Positions 55,673 through 64,000 of a stretch of DNA of 64,000 nt are shown here, piece by piece. This DNA comes from Mycobacterium sp. 852014-50255_SCH5639931. GTDB taxonomy: Bacteria; Actinomycetota; Actinomycetes; Mycobacteriales; Mycobacteriaceae. Below the pieces are notes generated by a model. It saw nothing but the letters and a program-made list of their open reading frames with translations, did no database searches and had not been told where the DNA came from. How positions within the stretch are numbered: position 1 is the first letter of the stretch; every line of letters begins with the position of its first letter. The DNA lies in contig NZ_LZSV01000038.1 of the NCBI RefSeq assembly GCF_001665605.1, forward strand, positions 119,122 to 183,121. Direction: 5' to 3'. The translations under genes and the position numbers were made by a program.

Positions 55673-57079
55673 GTGACCGACACCGCGACCGTCACCGGCG
55701 GCTGGGATCAGCTGCTGGGAGCCAGGTATCTGAGGACTTCCATCCTGCTGGCCGGCGGAGTGGCCCTTTACGCCACCAACGAGTTCCTGACCACCAGCTT
55801 GTTGCCCAACACCATCGCCGAAATCGGCGGCAGCCGGCTCTACGCCTGGGTGACGACCTTGTACCTGGTCGGCTCGGTGGTCGCGGCGGCGATGGTCAAT
55901 CCGATGCTGCTGCGCGTGGGGGCGCGCTCGTCCTACCTGACCGGACTCGCCGTGTTCGGTCTCTCCAGCCTGGTTTGCGCGGCGGCGCCGAACATGCAGG
56001 TTTTGATAGCTGGGCGCGCCCTGCAGGGCGTGGCCGGTGGGCTGCTGGCCGGCCTCGGATACGCCGTGATCAATTCCGCCCTGCCGCGCGCGCTGTGGAC
56101 GCGTGGTTCGGCACTGGTGTCGGCGATGTGGGGCGTGGCGACGGTGGTCGGCCCCACGACGGGTGGTTTGTTCGCGCAGCTCGGCTTGTGGCGCTGGGCC
56201 TTCGTGGCGATGGCGGTGCTGACCGGCCTGATGGCCATGTTGGTGCCGGTCGCGCTGGCCCGTGTCGAGCCCAGCACCGCCATGCCGTCGAAGAAGGTGC
56301 CGGTGCGGTCGCTGCTGCTGATCGGTGCTGCCGCGCTGGCGGTCAGCGTCGCCCAGATTCCGCGCAACACGCTGGCGACGTTCGCGTTGCTCGCCGTCGG
56401 CATCGCGCTGGTGGGGGTGTTCGTGGTCGTCGACTGGCGGACGCACGCGGCGATATTGCCGCCCAGCGTGTTCGGTCCCGGGCCGTTGAAGTGGATCTAC
56501 CTGACCATGGGCGCGTTGATGGGCGCCGCGATGGTGAACACCTACGTACCGCTGTTCGGCCAGCGGTTGGCGCATCTGACCCCGATCGCGGCCGGCTTCC
56601 TGGGAGCCGCGCTGGCGCTAGGTTGGACGGTCAGCGAGATCGTCAGCGCGTCGTTGGAGAGCCCGCGAATGATCGGGCGGGTGATTGTGGCGGCGCCTAT
56701 CGTCGCCGCTTCCGGCCTGGCGCTGGCCGCGGTCGCACGACGCGGCGACACGACCCCCTGGACGGCCGCGCTGTGGGCGGTGGCGCTGCTGGTGGCCGGG
56801 ACCGGGATCGGCATGGCCTGGCCGCACTTGTCGGCGCGCGCGATGGCCTCGGTGGACGATCCCGCCGAGGGCAGCGCCGCCTCGGCGGCCATCAACACCG
56901 TCCAGCTGGTCTCCGCGGCGATCGCCGCCGGTTTGGCGGGGGTGGTGGTCAACACCGCCAAGGGCGGCGACGGGATGGCGGCGCACTGGCTGTTCACGGT
57001 GTTCACCGCGCTGAGCGCCGCCGGTGTGGCGGTTTCCTACCGCGCGACCCGCGGCGTGCGCGAGGCGCTGCCGGTCTAG
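55673..57079 (+). CDS. MFS drug-type exporter, Rv1634-like
   Basis: The 468-residue protein has about 12 to 14 membrane segments and MFS motifs such as NEFLTTSLLPNTIAEIGG at the first helix pair, the motif-C-like stretch WGVATVVGPTTGGLFAQLGLWRWAFVAM, and LQGVAGGLLAGLGYAVI. It belongs to the EmrB/QacA-type exporters; Rv1634 has been linked to drug efflux. Substrate not evident. GTG start. It follows uvrB on the same strand with a 57-bp gap and own promoter candidate. Confidence 0.87.
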   Translation: MTDTATVTGGWDQLLGARYLRTSILLAGGVALYATNEFLTTSLLPNTIAEIGGSRLYAWVTTLYLVGSVVAAAMVNPMLLRVGARSSYLTGLAVFGLSSLVCAAAPNMQVLIAGRALQGVAGGLLAGLGYAVINSALPRALWTRGSALVSAMWGVATVVGPTTGGLFAQLGLWRWAFVAMAVLTGLMAMLVPVALARVEPSTAMPSKKVPVRSLLLIGAAALAVSVAQIPRNTLATFALLAVGIALVGVFVVVDWRTHAAILPPSVFGPGPLKWIYLTMGALMGAAMVNTYVPLFGQRLAHLTPIAAGFLGAALALGWTVSEIVSASLESPRMIGRVIVAAPIVAASGLALAAVARRGDTTPWTAALWAVALLVAGTGIGMAWPHLSARAMASVDDPAEGSAASAAINTVQLVSAAIAAGLAGVVVNTAKGGDGMAAHWLFTVFTALSAAGVAVSYRATRGVREALPV

Positions 57080-57203
57080 TCCGCGACGACCAGTTCGACG
57101 AGGCGCCGGACACCTTGGACGTTGCCGCCCAGTACCGGCGCGGCCAGCCAGCTCCGCATACCCACCCAACAATTGGCGGTTCACGCCGTCGGCAAAGCGG
57201 CAA

Positions 57204-58775
57204 TCACCGCGTGGACTTCACCACCTGCGAGTAATGGAACTGCCAACGTTCGACAATGCGGAAGCCGAGATAACTCGGAAACCGATAAGCCGGGGCGCGC
57301 CCGAATGCGGGTCCCGGCGGCAATGACGGTCCGGATTGATGGTCGGGCAGCGATGGTTCTTTATTGGTAATTGTCCAGATTGCGGGACATTTGTTGATTT
57401 TGGCCGTCGTCAGCCACACGGCGACGTGGCCGTCCCACAGCGACCCCACCTTCGGCCCGTAGGCGCCGCGTTCGACATCGATGAGTGACCGGAACGCCGC
57501 GGGCCGGGTGGCCAGCAGGGCGCGGATCGGCCCGGGCCGCCACGGCACGGTGTTGTCCACCAGCAGGCAGTCACCCGGGGCGGCATGGGAGCTGATCAGA
57601 TCGGCCACCTGGCTGTAGTCCCAGCCCTCTTTGGCGTACGGCCAGCGCTGGACGAACAGGTAGTTCGGCACCGCGGCGACCGCGCAGGCCAGCACCACTC
57701 CGGCGATGGGCCAGGGTTTGCGGGCGATCGTCACGATGCAAACGGCCAGGACGACGGCCATCGCGGGCGCGGTGAAGATCAGGTAGCGCGGGTAGTAGAT
57801 CGGCTCGCTGACGGCCGAATAGATGACCACGAGCGCGGTGGGGATGACCAGCCACGCCGAGCAGACGATCAAGAGCCGACGCGTGTCGCCGGCCGGGGGC
57901 CGGACACCGGCCAGGCGGGCCGCGACCGCCGCCACGATGAGAACGGCGGACAGGATGGCGAACGGGACGCTGTGGTCGAAATACTGGCGCAGAATGATGT
58001 CGAACGCGTAATGCCAGCTGACCGGGTAAATCCAGTTGACCTGCCATACCTGCGCGTGGGCGAACACGATGAACGGCGTCATGGCCGCGACCGCGACGGC
58101 CGAGCTGATGGCCCACCGGATAACCGCGGATTTGCGCGCCTTCTCGGGCGCCAACAGCGACACCATTACGGCGTAAACCGGCACCAACAGCACCATGTTC
58201 AGATTGAGCAGAATCGAGAGCATCAAGGCCAGCGCGTAGCAAACCCACAATCGCGGTCTGTTCCGCCGGGCGGCGACGACGAGCAATACGGTCAGCCAGG
58301 CCGCCGCGGCGGCCGCGAAGGCGTAGGGCCGTGCTTCCATGCCCGCCCAGGTGGTGCGCGGCAGGATGGCGAACATGACACCCGCGCAGACAGCGGCCGG
58401 CCGTGTCGAGAACTGCCTGGTGAATACCGTGACGCCCGCGGCGGCGGCGCCCCCCGCCAGGGCGCTGGGCGCTCGCGACCAGAACTCCGTCGGCGGGAAC
58501 AGCGCGAACCAACCGTGCATCAGCAGGTAATACAGCCCGTGCACGGCGTCGATGTGCCCCAGCAGCCGCCACAGCTCCGCCAGCGTCCGGCTCCCGGCGG
58601 CCGAGATGGTCGCCCCTTCGTCGAACCACAGGGAGGGCCTGCAGGCCCACGCGCCGCTGACCACGGCCGCGAACACGGCGATCGCCCACGGATCGAGCAA
58701 CCGCACGGGCGAACGTGCGGGCGCGGGCTCCTCGACTCCGTCCGCGACGCGCTGCTCGACGGTGGGCATGGACAT
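57204..58775 (-). CDS. GT-C (GT39-like) mannosyltransferase, Rv1635c-like
   Basis: The 523-residue protein has about ten membrane segments and a GT-C layout: an early acidic motif in the first loop (RPSLWFDEGATIS), a long first half with repeated hydrophobic segments, and a soluble C-terminal region of about 100 residues. It resembles Rv1635c (CapA), the enzyme that adds the first mannose cap of lipoarabinomannan using polyprenyl-phosphomannose. ATGs at 58775 (MSMPTV) and 58769 are both possible; the frame extends upstream to 58976 without similarity. It is divergent from the universal stress protein gene. Confidence 0.82.
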   Translation of the reverse strand: MSMPTVEQRVADGVEEPAPARSPVRLLDPWAIAVFAAVVSGAWACRPSLWFDEGATISAAGSRTLAELWRLLGHIDAVHGLYYLLMHGWFALFPPTEFWSRAPSALAGGAAAAGVTVFTRQFSTRPAAVCAGVMFAILPRTTWAGMEARPYAFAAAAAAWLTVLLVVAARRNRPRLWVCYALALMLSILLNLNMVLLVPVYAVMVSLLAPEKARKSAVIRWAISSAVAVAAMTPFIVFAHAQVWQVNWIYPVSWHYAFDIILRQYFDHSVPFAILSAVLIVAAVAARLAGVRPPAGDTRRLLIVCSAWLVIPTALVVIYSAVSEPIYYPRYLIFTAPAMAVVLAVCIVTIARKPWPIAGVVLACAVAAVPNYLFVQRWPYAKEGWDYSQVADLISSHAAPGDCLLVDNTVPWRPGPIRALLATRPAAFRSLIDVERGAYGPKVGSLWDGHVAVWLTTAKINKCPAIWTITNKEPSLPDHQSGPSLPPGPAFGRAPAYRFPSYLGFRIVERWQFHYSQVVKSTR

Positions 58776-59018
58776 GATGCTTGTCACTGTAAAGCGCAAT
58801 CGCGGGACCGGCTCACAAATCGCGTCCCGCCCATTCGCCCCGGGCGCTCTCATTCGGCGAAAAGCTGCGTTATGCAACACTTTCCGCCTCGGGCCCGTGC
58901 ATTTGATTGTTTTGCCATCGGCGATATTGTCCGCTGGCGCAGCGTAGCCCCGCAAATTGTCGACACGCCGCGCCACGCGGTGTCGCTAATCTGTTCCCTC
59001 TGCAACGGGCAAACGCGA

Positions 59019-59044
59019 TAGTGTCTTGGGTTGGCTGACCAACC
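59019..59044 (+). promoter_or_regulatory. Candidate -10 box and inverted repeat before the stress protein
   Basis: TAGTGT (59019-59024) fits a -10 box. The start point would fall in GGTTGG-CTGA-CCAACC (59029-59044), a perfect 6-bp inverted repeat that ends about 7 bases before the GGGAGG ribosome site of the stress protein gene. It could be an operator or an RNA hairpin. Confidence 0.4.
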
Positions 59045-59060
59045 GAAACTGGGAGGGTTA

Positions 59061-59504
59061 ATGGGCGCCTATCAGACTGTGGTGGTGGGAACCGACGGCT
59101 CGGACTCGTCAATGCGTGCGGTGGACAAGGCGGCGCAGATCGCCGGGCCGGACGCCAGGCTGATCGTCGCTTCGGCGTACCTGCCCCAGCATGAGGACAG
59201 CCGGGCCGCCGACGCGCTGCGCAACGAGAGCTACAAGGTGTCCGGCACCGCGCCGATCTACGCGATCCTGCAGGACGCCAAGGAGCGGGCGCACAAGGCC
59301 GGGGCCAAGAACGTCGAGGAGCGTCCGATCGAAGGCGCCCCGGTCGACGCGCTGGTCAAGCTGGCCGAGGACGAGAAGGCCGACCTGCTGGTCGTCGGAA
59401 ACGTCGGCCTGAGCACGATCGCGGGCCGGCTGCTCGGATCCGTGCCGGCCAACGTGTCGCGGCGCGCCAAAGTGGACGTGCTGATCGTCCACACCACGTC
59501 CTAG
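59061..59504 (+). CDS. Universal stress protein TB15.3 (Rv1636-like)
   Basis: The 147-residue protein is a single USP domain starting MGAYQTVVVGTDGSDSSMRAVDKAAQIA and ending with the ATP/cAMP loop VVGNVGLSTIAGRLLGSVPANVSRRAKVDVLIVHTTS. Rv1636 binds cAMP better than ATP and is very abundant. GGGAGG lies 5 bases before the ATG. An in-frame start at 59031 would add LADQPKLGGL-like residues but removes the ribosome-site logic. It stands alone between the mannosyltransferase (divergent) and the metallo-hydrolase (convergent). Confidence 0.92.
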   Translation: MGAYQTVVVGTDGSDSSMRAVDKAAQIAGPDARLIVASAYLPQHEDSRAADALRNESYKVSGTAPIYAILQDAKERAHKAGAKNVEERPIEGAPVDALVKLAEDEKADLLVVGNVGLSTIAGRLLGSVPANVSRRAKVDVLIVHTTS

Positions 59505-59513
59505 CGCAGGGCC

Positions 59514-60200
59514 TCACCAGCCTCGTTCGCGCCATTCGCCCAGGTGAGGGCGTTCGGCGCCGAGCACCGTGTCGTCGCCGTGGCCGGGGTAGATGACGGT
59601 GGCGTCGTCGTACACGTCGAACACCCGGGTGGTGACGTCGTCCAGTAGCTGCGCGAAATCGCCCGGCTGCCATGTCTTGCCGACGCCGCCCGGGAACAGG
59701 CAGTCGCCGGTGAACAGCTGGGTGACCCCGCCCGTGGCGGGCCCGTCGAGGGCGAGCGCGATCGAGCCGGGCGTGTGCCCGCGCAGGTGGATGACCTTGA
59801 ATTGCAGCTCGCCGATCTGCACGGTGTCGCCGCCTGCCAGCAAACGGTCCGGTTTGACCGGCAACGCCTCGGCGTCGATCTCGTTGGCGGCGGTCGGCGC
59901 CCCGGTGGCGGCGGCTACGGCCTCCAGCGCCTGCCAGTGGTCGAAGTGCTGATGGCTGGTCACGATCAGCGACACCTTCGGTGCGTTCTGCCGGATCAGA
60001 CCGATCAGGACGTCCGCGTCGTTGGCGGCGTCGATCAGCAACGTCTCCCCGGTCGCGGAACACGTCACCAGATACGCATTGTTGTCCATAGGACCCACCG
60101 ACGCCTTTAGGATCGTGGCGCCGGGTAGGGTCCGGCGGGCCGCAGCACCAGGGTCGACGTGTCCGATGTAGTTGTCGCTCACCTCGTCGGGGGCAGTCAT
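59514..60200 (-). CDS. Metallo-beta-lactamase-fold hydrolase, glyoxalase II-like (Rv1637c-like)
   Basis: The 228-residue protein has the MBL zinc motif SHQHFDHW (HxHxDH), a further His in HLRGHTPGSIAL, the Asp in TGDCLFPGG and a late His in YPGHGDDTVL, so the two-metal site is complete. The group contains glyoxalase II and related thioester hydrolases; substrate is not evident. Start ATG 60200 (MTAPDEVSDN) is preferred; the frame runs on upstream to 60350 through the uvrA promoter. It is divergent from uvrA and converges with the stress protein gene. Confidence 0.82.
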   Translation of the reverse strand: MTAPDEVSDNYIGHVDPGAAARRTLPGATILKASVGPMDNNAYLVTCSATGETLLIDAANDADVLIGLIRQNAPKVSLIVTSHQHFDHWQALEAVAAATGAPTAANEIDAEALPVKPDRLLAGGDTVQIGELQFKVIHLRGHTPGSIALALDGPATGGVTQLFTGDCLFPGGVGKTWQPGDFAQLLDDVTTRVFDVYDDATVIYPGHGDDTVLGAERPHLGEWRERGW

Positions 60201-60228
60201 AGCGGCCACGTTACTGGTCAAACGTTTC

Positions 60229-60251
60229 TTGTCGGTACGGGCACATAGCAT
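60229..60251 (+). promoter_or_regulatory. RecA-independent DNA-damage (PafBC-type) promoter of uvrA
   Basis: TTGTCGGTA at 60229-60237, an 8-base gap and TAGCAT at 60246-60251 match tTGTCRgtg-N8-TAnnnT with one change. The start point near 60258 gives a leader of about 55 bases before the uvrA GTG. Confidence 0.65.
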
Positions 60252-60311
60252 GGAATGCGCCGTGCGCATTACCGGCTGCAGTACGTAAAAGATCCACTGA
60301 GAGAGGACAGC

Positions 60312-63218
<2,907 letters not shown>

Positions 63219-63225
63219 GCGGCCG

Positions 63226-63981
63226 TCAGCCGGGGATCTTGGTCGCCATCTGGTTGGCGATCAGCCTGGCTTCGTTGATGGTTCCGGGTGCGCAGAGGTT
63301 GACGTCGAGGACCACATTGGACACCGCCTCCAGGACGTGCTGGCACACCACCGGGCTGTTGGCCAACGTGTGCTGTAGGGCGATATTCGGCGGATTTCCG
63401 CTGATCTGCCCGAAGGTCCATTCAAACGGGGCCTTGTCGCTCGGCTGGGTCACGGTTTTCCCGCCGCAGTCCCGCCATTGCGCCCATTGGTTGTTCACGA
63501 ATCCCCGGGCCTGATCGGCGGACGCGAAGATCACCGCACCCTGGGCCACGACGTAGGCCGGATTGCTTTGCGGCTTCTTCATCAGCTGGGCGAGCATCGC
63601 GGTGTAGCCGCTGCTTTTGTACGTCCGGGTTTGGAAACCGATCAGCGCTCCCAGGCACTTGTCGTCCGACAGCGTGTTGCCCGGGCCGGGGTCGGTCATC
63701 TCGGTCGTGTTGTGGTCGACGATGATCCCGGTGGTGCCGACCAGCGTGTTGATCTGGTCGACCGGGAGCAGGAGCGAATCCAGTTGTGCGGGAGCCATTG
63801 TCGGGGCGGCGCTGCTGGTCACTGTGCTCGTGGTGGAGGGAGCGGCGGTGGTCGTCGTTGGGGAGGCGTCGGGCTGCGTGGCCCCGGACTTATCGACCGC
63901 CAGCCACACCCCGGTGCCGGCGATGACCGCGACGACGAGCGCGAGAGCGCCGATGACCAGCCCCAGCCTGCGCTTGGGCGG
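63226..63981 (-). CDS. PknH-type sensor-domain protein, N-terminus lost at contig end
   Basis: The genomic part, about 250 residues, starts inside PPKRRLGLVIGALALVVAVIAGTGVWLAV, a membrane segment, followed by a Thr/Ser/Pro linker and a PknH-like extracellular domain with cysteines in DDKCLG, WRDCGG, VVCQH and NLCAPG, which form two disulfides in PknH. Ending IANQMATKIPG is typical of the family. The upstream coding sequence, perhaps a kinase domain or a lipoprotein/signal region, is beyond the assembled sequence. The first residues MYKRQ that any gene caller would give are translated adapter, not protein. Whether this is a kinase or a stand-alone sensor cannot be decided. Confidence 0.8.
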   Translation of the reverse strand, partial: PPKRRLGLVIGALALVVAVIAGTGVWLAVDKSGATQPDASPTTTTAAPSTTSTVTSSAAPTMAPAQLDSLLLPVDQINTLVGTTGIIVDHNTTEMTDPGPGNTLSDDKCLGALIGFQTRTYKSSGYTAMLAQLMKKPQSNPAYVVAQGAVIFASADQARGFVNNQWAQWRDCGGKTVTQPSDKAPFEWTFGQISGNPPNIALQHTLANSPVVCQHVLEAVSNVVLDVNLCAPGTINEARLIANQMATKIPG

Positions 63982-64000
63982 CTGTCTCTTATACACATCT
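63982..64000 (+). other. Nextera/Tn5 mosaic-end adapter sequence at the contig end
   Basis: CTGTCTCTTATACACATCT is the exact 19-bp Tn5 mosaic end used in transposase library kits. It sits at the last bases of the window and reads on the minus strand as MYKRQ, the known artefactual N-terminus of proteins at contig ends. The genome sequence stops at 63981. Confidence 0.97.

Noticed and set aside
60255..60311. Upstream in-frame ATG as the uvrA start
   Set aside because: The added residues (RRAHYRLQYVKDPLREDS) have no similarity to UvrA and the mapped -10 box would place the transcript start behind this ATG.

Overview
The window looks like part of a slow-growing, non-tuberculosis Mycobacterium genome. 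It is GC-rich, has frequent GTG starts and 4-bp ATGA/GTGA gene overlaps, and its backbone gene order follows, from memory, Mycobacterium tuberculosis Rv1592c to Rv1638. No database could be searched, so orthologue names rest on recognised protein sequence, motifs and gene order. The left edge cuts a lipase gene. The right edge ends in the 19-bp Nextera/Tn5 mosaic end, so the last bases are sequencing adapter, not genome.

Positions 1-7.4 kb hold a lipase and the de novo NAD operon nadA-nadB-nadC, divergent from its likely NrtR-type Nudix repressor, with a palindromic operator between them. A TetR regulator/zinc alcohol dehydrogenase divergon with its own palindrome follows. Positions 7.4-14.3 kb hold a Ddn-like F420 protein and the histidine operon hisD-hisC-hisB-hisH-priA-impA-hisF-hisI. 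Positions 14.3-16.5 kb hold a WhiB4-like iron-sulfur regulator, a ChaA-type antiporter and a BcpB peroxiredoxin. Positions 16.6-23.7 kb hold the tryptophan genes trpE, a Trp-linked membrane protein, trpC, trpB and trpA, then lgt with a long acidic tail and a DUF2752 protein. PriA of the his operon probably also supplies the missing TrpF step, so the two operons are linked in function.

Positions 23.7-34.2 kb hold pyruvate kinase, acyl-CoA thioesterase, a DUF2156 membrane protein and, on the minus strand, the cytochrome bd oxidase genes cydA-cydB-cydD-cydC, then an HdeD-like membrane protein. Two abutting inverted repeats lie at the cydA promoter. Positions 34.2-38.8 kb hold a membrane adenylate cyclase, an AT-rich gap with one small secreted ORF, a tRNA-Leu(CAA), the ANTAR regulator PdtaR and a thiolase/DUF35 pair. 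Positions 38.9-44.5 kb hold polA, rpsA and a CoaE-GrpB fusion.

Positions 44.5-53.4 kb are the accessory part. They hold a secreted protein, a truncated LigD-type ligase remnant, a HAD-phosphatase/HerA-like ATPase fusion, an Hrp1-type CBS protein with a candidate DosR box, a DUF402 protein, an FHA-domain ABC exporter (Rv1747 type) and a divergent PknF/PknJ-like membrane kinase. Positions 53.4-64 kb return to the backbone: uvrB, an MFS exporter, a GT39-type mannosyltransferase, a universal stress protein, a metallo-beta-lactamase-fold hydrolase and uvrA. uvrB and uvrA both carry what looks like a RecA-independent (PafBC-type) DNA-damage promoter. The window closes with a truncated PknH-type sensor domain running into the adapter.
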